Part shown: in pieces, positions 12,120 to 23,281 of the stretch
Numbering within the stretch: position 1 is the stretch's first letter
How the letters are laid out: every line of letters starts with the position of its first letter
Assembly: GCA_003339415.1 (NCBI GenBank)
Contig: PDHQ01000289.1
Span: 1-42,786 of the forward strand
Reading direction: 5' to 3'
DNA: 42,786 nucleotides
From: Ophiocordyceps camponoti-saundersi (nom. inval.)
Lineage: Eukaryota > Ascomycota > Sordariomycetes > Hypocreales > Ophiocordycipitaceae
The notes under the pieces: generated by a model
Database searches by the model: none
The model's input: the letters and a program-made list of their open reading frames with translations, nothing else
Told to the model about the DNA's origin: nothing
Translations under genes and position numbers: made by a program

Positions 12120-13090
12120 TTAGTAAAGGCTAGGTATTAGCGCTTAAGCTTAGCGGTAAGTTTTAAAAAGTAAAATTTTTAATATAGCTTATAATATAAC
12201 TAGACCCTTAAAAGTCGCGCCTTCTATATTAATTATACCGTTATAGCTCTAAGCTATAGCTTAGTTATATTTACTATTTTTACTTTTATAAAATATATTA
12301 ACTTATTTTTAGCTAGCTAAAAAGTTATTTTATATTTTAAGGCTTATTATTTATAAATTCGCTATATACGCTTAAGTTAAAATAATACCTAAGCTTTATT
12401 ATATCTAATATTAAAAATATTAATATTATTTATAAACTTTATTATAAGGAGACTTAATATTAAGTTTAAATATCGATATAATAAAGATATATATAAGAGG
12501 AAAAGGACTAGTAATATTAAAAACCTTTAAGGAACCCCTTATTAAATTAAGAAAATATAACTAAGTTTATAATTAAACTTAAATCTTAAAATATAGTTTA
12601 TAAGGTATAATTAGATAAACGCTATAACTTATTTAGGAAAGCTTAAGTAATTTATAGTAATAATTAACTTATTATAAAAAATATAGTTAAAAGCTTTAGT
12701 AAGGTTTAGTAAGAGGAGCGAGGCGGTGCCGCCTTAGTTTTAAATTATCTTAATTCTTTTAGTAAATATAAAGACCGCTATATTAGTAAAGCGCTATAAT
12801 CTATAATTTATCTAGCTATTAAGGAGGATCTAAGCTTTTTTTACTATTAATACGATTTTCCTAATTATAATTATTTTTAGGACTTTCCCTATTATATTAA
12901 GGAGTAAAATTAGCTTATACTTATTAAAAATATAATATATAGCTAATAGTTTACTTACTTTTTAGATAATTATAATATTAGAGATGTTAAATTATAATAG
13001 GAAATAACTATTATTAATATAGCTTTAGAAGATTTTTTAGAAAACCTAAATAAGGGGGAGTTTATATTTTTTTAGAAACTTAACCGGAAT
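12120..13090 (-). pseudogene. Reverse transcriptase remnant, LINE family 1 copy 1
   Basis: On the minus strand this region aligns with the + strand fragment 40,174-41,145, where the reverse transcriptase is readable. The box corresponding to F-(A/T)-D-D-I-N lies at about 12,405-12,440 and reads N-N-I-N-I-F-N-I. Both catalytic Asp are now Asn (GAY to AAY), so no catalysis is possible. The remaining C-terminal part of ORF2, which in this family often carries an RNase H domain, would lie at about 10,500-12,100, but I could not identify that domain. Confidence 0.7.
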
Positions 13091-13422
13091 CCTATTAAGG
13101 CTAGCTAATTTCTAAGAAGCGATTAAGAAAAAGGTAAAATAAATATTTTTAATAATAATAATACGCTTAATATAAAAAGAAAGGGAAAGATAATCTAAAG
13201 TAAATAAAAAAGCTAAATTAGTAAAAGCTAGGAAAGATTATTAGCTAAATAAGGTTACTTTATTAAAAAAGGTAATTATTAATATTAACTTTAAGTATTT
13301 CTAAAATATAAGGATATATATTAGCTTAGGCGCGGCCTAGCTTTATAGCTAAGCTTAATATTCTATAATTTAAAAAGTTAATAATTTTATAAAGATATTA
13401 TTAAAGAAATCGCACTAAGCGC

Positions 13423-13439
13423 TATAGCGTGCTATATTA
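13423..13439 (+). repeat. 17-bp target-site duplication of the inserted LINE (left copy)
   Basis: TATAGCGTGCTATATTA is present here and again, identical, at 23,265-23,281. Joining the two sides restores a LINE sequence like that at 17,500-17,540 and 32,550-32,580, which proves that the 13,440-23,264 unit was inserted as one piece. Confidence 0.93.
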
Positions 13440-16199
13440 TTATTATTATAGTACTTTAAAGGCTATAAAAGTAGCTGCTAGAACCTCGGTAGTAAGTCGA
13501 GTAGGAAAAACCCTCTTAAAAGAGGTAAAACCCCCCGCTATATAATAGGACCGCGTCTAGCTCGGGGCCGGGCTAGGCGCTCTACGCGTATAAAGAAAGT
13601 AACCGTTAATTATAGTAATACTATATAATATAAGGAAAGATAAGAAAAAATAAATAAGATAAGGAAAAGATAATAGTAGCGGCGGTACGTATTACTTATA
13701 TATGCTAGTACGTACCTCCCTAACCTCTAAGTATATATTACTTAACTTTTAGGTATATAGCTATATACCTCCTTTATATATAATATATACCTAAGTATAT
13801 ACCCCTTTTTTAAGCCTTCCTAATCGGGAAGCTTTCTTAATTAGGAAATTAGTCTTTATAAATTAGTAACTTAAGGCCTAAAAGTATATAAAAAAGGGGG
13901 GGGTCGCTCTTACTAATATAAGCAAGCTATTATTATCTTATTATTTTTTTAATAATTTTAACTATATAAGTAATCCTTAGCGCGCGTAACTAGTTTATAG
14001 CTAACCTATACCTAAGTAAAATACTTACTAAACCTAACTTTCCTTAAGTAGTATTTTACGCGGGGTATATTAGTACGCTTATTAGTTTTAGGGACCTTTA
14101 TTAAGTATAAAAAAGTAAATACTTAGCCCTAGTATATATTTATATCTACTAATAACCGGGGTAAACTATTTAAGCGTAGCTTATATTAAATACGTAAATA
14201 ATTATACTAAGTATTAGCTAATTAATAATCTTACTATAACCGAAGCTATTTGCGCTATAGTTAAAGTTACCCGCTAGCTAAGCTTCGATTATAACGCTTA
14301 AATAATAAGTTATATTAAGGTTATATTAAGTCCGCGGTAAGTTTTATACTAATAAATATAATAGAAAAATATAATTTAATATATTAAAAAGATATACGCT
14401 ATCGCGTATTATAATAATACTTACGCTAATTAAGTTATATAAGCGGCTATTAGCTATATATTACTTTAAAGCTTATAGCCTCTTACTATTAAAAAGGATC
14501 TTATTATTAATATAACTAAAAGTTTAACTAGCGCTAACTAACTTATCGCTATTATATTAGCTTAAATATAAAAATAGCGTATTTTTTATATATAAATAAT
14601 TAACTTTTTTAAATAGTTAACTAAAAAGCTATATTATATCCGCTACGCTATTAAGAATAACGCGCGCTTATAAGGGAGCTTATCTCTTACTAATCGTCCT
14701 CTTATCTTTTATATTTTACCTCTTATTACTAATTTTACTTCCGCCTTAGTATCTATTAAGTCTAAGTTTAAGTTAAAAGCTAATAAGCTTAGTAAGCTTA
14801 AAACTACTCTTACCTTAAGCGTTAAAATTACCCCCGCCGCTAAGAAAGATATTACTAGCGTTTATATTATAACCGCGCCGCCTTTTTATAAGGAGATTTT
14901 TAATCTTATTTAAAATAGTTTAATTAATAATATATTAGTTAACGAAAATTTTATAATATTAGTTAATAATTATACTATATTTAGTAAAAAAAAAAAGCTA
15001 GCTATAAAGGAAAAGTAAGTAGCTTTAGTTTACGCTTATAATTATAGTTAAGGTTAAGGCCGCGGCTAAGGCTACGGCTATAATAAGCGCAGTTAATCCC
15101 GCGCTTTACGCGGTTAAGTTAATATTTTATATATAGCTAAGATAGTTTAACTCTAGGGCCGGGTAAGTAGCTAGTAAGATAAATAATAAAATTATCGCTA
15201 TAAAATAGCCTTTATATATCTATTATAAAGCTAAAGGCCCTATCTCCCTTATCTATTTTACTTTTATAAAGTAATATTATAAGGTTAAATTAGTATAATT
15301 ATTTAAGTAAAAGAAATTAATATATAAATTTAGTTATAAATTAAATATTATTAAGCGCTTTAGTAAAGTTACGCTAGTTTTATATTAGTTACTAGTTAGT
15401 ATTAAAGAGTAGCTTATCTTTATAAGTAAAAGTATAGTTAAGAAAGATATATAGTATTATTTTATCCCCGCTATTATAAGGGTACCGCCTTAAAACTACT
15501 TTAAGAACCTTATAAGCTTAAAGAAAGAAATTAAGTTTAATATATCTAGTCCGAAATTATATAAATACTATATTAATAAACTTAGGAAGTTTTTTATAAA
15601 TATATAAAGCGGTCTTAGCTTTAAGCTATAGCGGTTTATTAATAAGGTAGCTATAAGATTACCTATACTTCTTAAGCTTACTTTTTTAGGAATATTATTA
15701 GAGGAGCTACTCTTCTTAAAGTTTAATATTAAAATCGTATTATATATATTTAGCCTCTAATTTAAGTTTAATTTATATTTTATAAAATTCTTTTAAATCT
15801 TATAATACTTAATATCTCTATTAATAAGGGCGCCCTTTACGCTTATATCTAACTTACTTAGCAGCTTTCTTTACTATAATATAAATAAGGTTTACTATAT
15901 TTATATATTAAAAGCGGTAATAAGTATAAGCTATCTAGTAAGTAAAGTATAAGTTAAGGAGGGGGACGAAAGCTTTTACTTTAATATAATAAAGAGAGGT
16001 AGCTTTATAAGCTCTAATAATAACTTTTAGGTATTTAGACTATTCCGTAGCTAGCGCTTTTATAATAAAGTTATATAGTTTCCCCCCTAATTACGTAAGC
16101 GGGGCAAACTAAAATATACTAAATATAATCGCTAATTTAATAGCCTTAGTATATACCTCCTTTACTTTTAATAAAATATAACCTTATATTAATATAGTA

Positions 16200-17170
16200 A
16201 TCTTAGTAAGGGCTAGGTATTAGCGCTTAAGTTTAGCGGCGAGTTTTAAAAAGTAAGATTTTTATTAAAGTTTATAATATAACTAAACCCCTAAAAATCT
16301 CGCTTTTTATATAAGCTATATTATCTCTATATTAAGCTAAAGCTAAGTTATATCCGCTTTCCTAGCTTTTATAAAATATATTAACTTACTTTTAGCTAGC
16401 TAAAAGGTTATTTTATACTTAAGGGCTTATTATTTATAAATTCGCTACGCTCGCTTAAGTTAGAGAAGTACCTAAGCTTTATCGCGTTTAATATTAAATA
16501 TATTAATATTATTAGTAAAGCTTATTATAAATAGTTTAGTTACTAAGTTTAGATATTAGTATAATAAGGATATATATAATAAGAAAAGGATTAGTAATAT
16601 AAGGGACTTTTAAGGGACCCCTTATTAAATCGGGAAAGCGTTACTAAGCTTATAATTAAACTTAAGCTATAAGGTTTTAGTAATAAGATAAGAATAAATA
16701 AACGCTATAATTTATTCGGGAAAGCTTAAGTAGTTAAAAATAACTATTAGCTTATCGTAAAAAATATAGTTAAAAGCTTTAGTAAAGTTTAATAAAAAGA
16801 GTAAGGCGGTGCCGCTTTAGTTTTAGATAATCTTAATAGTTTTAGTAAATATAAGGATTACGGTATTAGTAAAGTATTATAGCTTATTACTTATTTAGCT
16901 ATTTAGGAGAATATTAGCTATTTCCGCTATAAACGCTATTTTCCTAGTAATAATTATTTCTAAAACTTTCCCTATTATATTAAGGAGCGAAATTAGCTTA
17001 TACCCGCTTAAAGTACGGTATATAGCCGGTAGCTTATTTACCTTATAAATAACTATAATATTAGAAGCTTTAAATTATAATAGAAAATAGCTATTATTAA
17101 TATAGCTTTAGAAAATCTTTTAGAAGATTTAGATAAGGGGGGGTCTATATCCTTTTAGGAACCTAACTAA
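16200..17170 (-). pseudogene. Reverse transcriptase remnant, LINE family 1 copy 2
   Basis: It is homologous to 12,120-13,090 and to the opposite-strand fragment 40,174-41,145. The catalytic box is at about 16,480-16,520. Stop codons and D-to-N type changes show it is dead. Confidence 0.65.
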
Positions 17171-18285
17171 GATCTTATTAAGGCTAGTAGATTTCTATAA
17201 GGTAATTAAGAAAAAGGTAAAGTAGATATTATTAGTAATAATCGAATATTTAATATAGAAAAGAGAGAAAGGTTTATTTAAGGTAAAAAGAGGGGCTAAG
17301 GCGGTAAAAATAGGGAAGAATTATTAGCTAAGTAAAATCGCTTTATCTAAGAAGGTAGATATTAAGTTTAAGTTAGGGCTTTTCTATAGCGTTAGTATAT
17401 ATATAAGCTCTAGCGGGGCCTAGCTCCGGAGCTAAGCTTAATATTTTATTATTTAAAATATTATTAAGTTTATTAAGATATTATTAAGGAAGTTACGCTA
17501 AGCTTTATAGTAGGCCGCGCTAATTATAAACTTCTATACCTTTATTACTTTTTAATAATCTTACTAGTAAAAGTTAATAAGGTTAGCTTTCTAATATTTT
17601 TAAGCTTACTTAGTAGCCGCTATAATAGCCGCTATTACTTAATTTTACTAATTTTATATTATAAAGTATATATAGATATATAATAATATTATAATCTCTA
17701 TTATTATTTCTAGCTATTTATATAATAAGGTAACTACTTTTTTTAAGTTTTCGGGTATAAAAGTATAATATAGTTTAAGCTTAAGTTAGTTTTATACCTT
17801 AGCTGCGAGTATATCTAAGTAAAAAAAGCGCTAGATTTTAGTTAGTATAATATTAAAGCGGAGGTTAGTATTTATATAGATAATTTATAGAATATAGTTA
17901 GAGCTAATAAGGTTAAGGTTATTTCCTTAGTATATTGCTTAATAGTTTAGCGTAGCTTAAGCTAAGTTAATAATATTAGTTTATTTATTATATATTTCCT
18001 AGGTAACTTCGCCTAGAGGCGTAATAAGTTTAAGATAAAGGCTAGTTATAAGATTAAGGAAATCGGCCACTTTAAGGGAGGACTTTTCGTAGTAATCTTA
18101 TAAGGGGTAGTAAAAGTTAAAGTCGCTATATAAAAAAATAGCTATTAGGGTTAAGTTAGGGTAAAAAAGGTCGCGCTATAAAAGGAGGCTAGATTAAATT
18201 ACTAATAAGGGTAAGTAAATAGATATAATTTATAATAGAGGTATAGTATAAAAAAAGATAAAAGCTATATTAAGTATAATAAAAG

Positions 18286-18290
18286 GTATT
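18286..18290 (+). repeat. Putative target-site duplication of the inner LTR element
   Basis: GTATT here and GTATC at 21,397-21,401 flank the two LTRs. The same site without an insertion is seen in the paralog at about 24,040-24,055 (AATAAGGGGGGTTTAAAGGG). The one-base difference is a C/T exchange. Confidence 0.65.
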
Positions 18291-18736
18291 TTAGCGGGAG
18301 TAACGGGCACCCCTATCTATATACACGGCCCCCGGCAGGGAAGGTTATCTTAAGAAAGTAAGTCTGTTAAGGTTATACGGGTCGTATAGGTAAGTTAGGG
18401 TCGCAGGCGTTAAAAGGGTTATTTAAGCCGACCTATCTAATCTAACCTGCTTAATTTAATAGATCTAATTAATTAGTATTAGACTTATAGGTCCTAAAAA
18501 GGGTCGTTTTTATACGTATAAGAAGGGTTATTTTTCCCTACCTAAAAAGAACGACTAAAGTAGCCGTAAGCCTTTTAATATATAAAATTAGTCGCCGTAA
18601 GCATATAACCCGGTAAGGTTACCTTTTTAGTTTTTATAAAATCTACGCTTTTTAAATTACTAGGAATTTTACGGAAATAGCTTCTTTTCCCTTCTTTTTC
18701 CTTTACCTTAGGGTATATCCTTTTATCCCCGTTAAA
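18291..18736 (-). repeat. LTR of the inner element (3' LTR if the element is on the minus strand)
   Basis: It starts TTAGCGGGAGTAACGGGCAC and ends CGTTAAA. Compared with the other LTR it keeps several unmutated sites, for example TACACGGCC where the other has TATATAGCC. Confidence 0.9.
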
Positions 18737-18949
18737 ACTAGTCTCCTAGGGCGTAATCGATCCGGAAAAGCCTACTTTTTCGGGCTTCTAAAGACGTAGA
18801 AATGCTTCGTTTTTCCCTCCTTCGGCCGCCACTACCCTCCCGGAAACCTATTTTTTTTTCTCCTTTATAGTCCCTACTTTCTCGATAGCTTCGGCAGCTA
18901 GTACGATTCCTATAGCTTTAATAAGTTTATTAAAATACCTTAGACTAAT

Positions 18950-20940
18950 TAATCGAAGGGAGGGAGGGGACGAGAGCTAGGCTAGCGTAGCCGAAAAAGA
19001 CTTCTTCTTCGACCCGGTAAGCGTAGCCCGCTTCTTCTTCTTCGGTTACGGCTACGGACTTTACTCTCGAATATACGAATTAGCCGGTCTTATTATTTTC
19101 GTCGTTTTCTTCCTTCTTTTCTTTTTTCCCGGTAGCGAGGGCTTCGTATAAGGCTAGCCTTGCTACTACCCCTTTACTTTTTCTATTACTTTTTATAAAC
19201 TTCTTCCTCGGCCTAGCTCTTTTAGCTACCTTCTTCTTCCTCTAATCTTTTACTTTTTTTTACTTATAGTCTTCGGTAACCCCCTTTTCGATAAGGTTAT
19301 TATAGTTATTATAAGGGCTACCGATATAATAACTATAGCGGTAAGAAGAAATAGATCGAGAATAGCCGCTAAATACGCTTATAAAACCGATTAAAAAATA
19401 TATATAGCTATAATTATAATAGCTATAATAGCGGCTATAGCCTTATATAAATACGATATTATAATAGTAATTATAATAGCGGCTATAGTAGCGGCTATAA
19501 TAGTAGCTATAGCTATAGCTTTAGACGGATATATCGCTATAAGGACCTTTTTCCCTTACTTTTTCGGATCCCTTATTTTCCCCTACTTTTCCGGATCCCT
19601 TTCTTTCTTCTTTTTCTTTTCCGGGTCTTCGGCAGTCCCCTTCTACCTAGTCTTCTACTTAGTCTTCTGCCTAGTCCTTTGCCTAGTCCCTTACCCCTAC
19701 CTAAGGTCCTACTTCGGGTTTTCCTTTTTTTTCCTCTTTTTCCTCCCTCTCGAGCTTACCCCCTTTTCGACCTTTTTAAGGTAAAGGGATTAAATACTTC
19801 CTCGATCAATTTAAAGCTAGGTTTATAAAAAAAGAAGAAAAACTTAAGTAGCTATTATATTTCGTAGCCCCTAGTTTATAAGGAAAAATCGAGATTTTTA
19901 TAGTAGCTTTTCCGTAATAAGTAGCGAAAAAATAGCTTTTTCGATACTTTAAAGTATTTAATTAAGCTTATTCGGTAAGGATTTTAAGAAAGCTATAATA
20001 ATATAAGGCTTATTAACCGAAAATAAAGGATATAATTAATTAGCTAAAAAGGCACGCTTCCTTTTACTAATAGCTAGGTCCGAAAAAAGATAATTTTAAA
20101 GCTATAACTTAATATTTTCTTAGTCTCTTTTCTACCTTATTAAAAGAAATATAAGACCTATTTCTTAAGAATAGTAACTTACGTAGCTAAGACCTTCCTT
20201 CTTATAATACCCTTTTCGAAAAAATATATTTCTATACTTCTATTCTTTTTAAAAATAAGGAAATAAGCTATAAAAGGGAAATTATAGATTAAACCGATAT
20301 ATAGTTTTTTTCTTCTTCGTCTTCTTCTACCCGGCCGTTTCTTTCTACCTGGTCGGTCTCTTCTATTTCTTTAGTTTAGTTATTTTCTTCTACTTTTTTA
20401 TTTTTTTCTATTTTTTCGGTTCGGTTGTTTCCTTCCTCTTAGTTATCTTCTCCTTTCCCTTCGTTTCCTTCTTTTTCTACCTGCCCGGTTTTTTTAGCTT
20501 TCTCGATCTAATCGATCCGGCTATCTAGCCGGCTACTTTTAGACTTATAGGGAGTTAACCTCTTCGTCCCGAGATAATAGACCTTACCTTCTAAAAGGTC
20601 TAATTAAATACTTCCTTCTACTCCGGTTAATAAGTAGGGGCGTATAGCGGCGTTCTTCTTCTTTCTTTTTCTTTCCTACTTTTTCCTACTTTTTCTATTT
20701 TTTTCCTTTCTTCCGTTTTTCTGCTTTTTCCTTTCTTCTTCTTCCTTCCTTCTTCTTTTCCTTCCGTTAGTCCTTACCGTTTTCTTCTTCTTCGGCCCCC
20801 TTTACGGCGGCTACCTTCTTATTACCTTCTTCTTCTTTTTTTCTTCTTTCTTCCTTACTTACTCCTACGTTTTTTCTCGCGAAGTACGCTTTCCTTCTAT
20901 CGTCTTCGTCTTCCTACTTCCTTACGTATGCTTACGCTAT
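18950..20940 (-). pseudogene. Lys/Glu-rich gag-like protein of the inner LTR element, RIP-damaged
   Basis: One frame stays continuous at all five points I checked (codon positions at 20,496, 19,650, 19,503, 19,131 and 19,080 are in phase), about 660 codons. In-frame stops are almost all TAA/TAG that could come from CAA/CAG. In order the protein shows a charged K/E/R-rich N-terminal part (about 20,930-20,630), a segment LGTKRLTPYKSKSSRLDS followed by a likely coiled coil (about 20,570-20,480), an acidic linker, a non-repetitive and probably folded part of about 170 residues (20,280-19,780), a short tandem repeat of D-Q-A/V-E/K (about 19,635-19,690), a Tyr/Ser/Arg-rich part (19,550-19,380) and a basic-acidic C-terminus. 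There is no zinc knuckle. It is gag-like only by position; I do not recognise the family. The initiating ATG is lost. Confidence 0.6.
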
Positions 20941-20950
20941 AGGGAGTAGT

Positions 20951-21396
20951 TTAGCGAGAGTAACGGGCACCCCTATCTATATATATAGCCCCCGGTAGGG
21001 AAGGTTATCTTAAGGAAGTAAGTTTATTAGAGTTATACGGGTTATATAAGTAAGTTAGGGTCGTAGGCGTTAAAAAGGTTATTTAAGCTAACCTATCTAA
21101 TCTAACCTACCTAATCTAATAAATCTAATTAATTAGTATTAAACTTACGGGTCCTAGGAAAGGTTATTTTTATACGTATAAAAAGGGTTATTTTTCCCTA
21201 CCTAGGAAGAATAACTAAGGCAGCTATAAGCCCTTTAATATATAAAATTAGTCGCCGTAAGCGTATAACCCGGTAAGGTTACCTTTTTAATCTTTATAAA
21301 ATCTACGCTTTTTAAATTATTAGGAATTTTACGGAAATAGCTTCTTTTCCCTTTTTTTTCCTCTGCCTTAAAGTATATCCTTTTATCCTCGTTAAA
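20951..21396 (-). repeat. LTR of the inner element (5' LTR if the element is on the minus strand)
   Basis: It has the same length and ends as 18,291-18,736. Nearly all differences are C to T or G to A relative to that copy, so this LTR is the more heavily mutated one. Confidence 0.9.
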
Positions 21397-21899
21397 GTAT
21401 CTAAAGGGAAAGGTTTAGTTATTTATAAATATAAAAAATTACTTAATTATTAGAATTTATAAGTTTATATAATAAGATATTAAGAAGCGGAGAGCGTCTA
21501 AATTAATTACGTTATAATTTTTATAAATAAATAAAATTATAGCTAATAAGGCTACGAAATATAATATAGATAAGATAATTACGCTTTTATATATTTTAAA
21601 AAAGGGTCTTGATTTTTATTAGGAGTAGGGGAGGTAAAAGTTTATAATTATATTAGGGTAAAAAAAGGGGCAGAAAGAGAGGTAAGGGAGGGGGCGGAAA
21701 AAAGTATAATAAAGGGGAAAGGGGTAGGAGGGGGAAGATAAGTTCCCTAAGCTTTACCGCTACCCTATCCGCTACGGGATCTAAAAGTAGCGCCGCTCCC
21801 GCCTCGGCCCCTTTTTAATACTAGGGCGGGCTTATCGTTTATATTAAAGCGGAGTATAGCTTATAATTATATAAGGGCCGCGCGCGACTATTTCTAAAA

Positions 21900-23200
21900 C
21901 TAAACTTTAATAAAGCTATTACTAATTTAGGATTAAGTTAGCTAGGAGTAGTTTTAAAACTTATAAAGTTAGTATATATAGTTACTATATACTTAGTCTT
22001 AGTATACTTTTATAATAAGATAATTTTAGGATTATAAGGCGTAGTTCCTCTTATATAGGATATAATTCTTAGTGCTAGTTTTAGCGATAGCTAAATATAC
22101 GCTCTCCTTTTCTAAGTACGCTATAGCTATATATATTTTATAATATAGCTACTTTTAATAATATTTTACTATATATTTATATTAATAATATTAGTAATAT
22201 TATTAAGGTTATATTATATTATTATAAACTTCTATATAGGAGATTTCTATATTTATAATTAAGCTATTCTATATAAGTTTATTAGTATTTATTATATTAG
22301 TAATTCTTAAGATAATATAAGTATATATAGCTCCCTTATTATAAGGCTAAAGCGCTTAAATTTAGGCGATATTAATCTTATTATATTTCTTAATTTATTA
22401 TAAGAGTATATCTTAGTCGCTATAAGTAGCCCTTACTTATATTCCCTTCGCTATAATAAAGAAGGTTTTCTAGCTATAAACCGCCCCCTTACTAAAAATA
22501 ATAAGGATTTACTTAACTAAGCTTACTTATCTCTTATATTTTAAATAAAATATAATTATTATATCTTTACTAAGAAGTTATCTTATAACTAATATAGCCT
22601 TATATTTTAGAGCTATATTCGTAGCTTATATAATCTCTTATAAGGTTAGCTATAAGGTATCTATATTAATTATAATATCTTTTATAAATATAATAATTTC
22701 TTTATTAGAGCGATTAAGGATAGGTTTAATTACTATACCGCTAGTAATAGCTATAAAAGCTTATAATAGCTAAGTTAAACTAATATTAAAGCTAATAATT
22801 TATAAGAGTACTTTTTATATAGCTTAAGTAACTATCTTCTCGATTAACTTAGTAATTTTAGGTAAAAGTTAAGTAACGTTTTAGTCTAAGGGGGTTATAA
22901 ATTTCTTATAAAGTTTAGCTTTAAAAGCTATTATAATATTCTAAGTATTAGAGAACGCCGCGGTAAGTATTATTATAGCTAATTTATTATAAGCTTCCTT
23001 TATATTATTATCGTAAAAGTCCCGTATTTACTCCGCTTCTCTTTCTATTCTAACGCTATTATTATATTATCCTTAGCTAGACTAGGGGTATTATAGGGAC
23101 TATCCTAGTCCCCGCGTACCCTTATTTATAACTATAAGCGCGTCGCTTACCCCTTAGGCCTTAGCCGAAGCCGCCGCGGGCGCTATTAACTCTTTCTCGG
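21900..23200 (-). pseudogene. ORF1 (gag-like) remnant, LINE family 1 copy 2
   Basis: On the minus strand this matches the + strand ORF1 at 30,060-31,560, whose zinc knuckles are readable. ORF1 proteins of Tad1-type LINEs bind the element RNA. The 5' part is unusually GC-rich for this block (CCGCCGCGGGCG at 23,171-23,190), because CpG is spared. Stops occur throughout. Confidence 0.65.
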
Positions 23201-23264
23201 TAATAAATATATAGTAAAGAGCGAAAGATTAAGTAATAGGTCCTATCCCGTTTTCGTGAAAAGT

Positions 23265-23281
23265 TATAGCGTGCTATATTA
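23265..23281 (+). repeat. 17-bp target-site duplication of the inserted LINE (right copy)
   Basis: It is identical to 13,423-13,439, and LINE copy 1 resumes immediately after it. Confidence 0.93.

Larger units (their letters stand above)
18291..21396 (-). mobile_element. Inner LTR element with a single long frame, 3.1 kb
   Basis: Two direct repeats of 446 bp (18,291-18,736 and 20,951-21,396) enclose 2.2 kb. The element sits in the ORF2 region of LINE copy 2 and is absent from the paralogous site at 24,04x. It keeps far more CA and TG than its surroundings, so it is younger or was mutated less. The interior reads as one minus-strand frame coding for a Lys/Glu-rich protein, and no reverse transcriptase, integrase or protease is seen. 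It is therefore probably a non-autonomous LTR retrotransposon that depends on another element. I chose the minus orientation because of the coding strand; no primer-binding site could be matched. Confidence 0.85.
13440..23264 (-). mobile_element. Tad1-like LINE, family 1, copy 2, full length, inserted in copy 1
   Basis: The 5' end is at 23,264 and the 3' end at 13,440, where the minus strand ends in ATAATAATAA. Subtracting the LTR element (18,291-21,396) and its 5-bp duplication leaves about 6.71 kb, nearly the same as copy 1. The order on the minus strand is 5' end, ORF1 (about 23,200-21,900), ORF2 endonuclease region (about 21,850-21,402 continued at 18,290-17,520), reverse transcriptase (about 17,170-16,200), C-terminal region and 3' region. 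The first 25 bases resemble the 5' ends of the other copies, so this copy is not 5'-truncated. All frames carry RIP stops. Confidence 0.9.

Noticed and set aside
11240..12560. Protein-like plus-strand reading in LINE copy 1
   Set aside because: It is antisense to the reverse transcriptase region. It shows that antisense readings in RIP-mutated DNA can look coding.
9400..13930. LTR retrotransposon with LTRs at about 9400-9830 and 13,480-13,930
   Set aside because: The two blocks are 3' ends of two LINE copies. The TAA-rich tails and the 13-bp and 17-bp duplications fit LINEs, and similarity continues far beyond the blocks.
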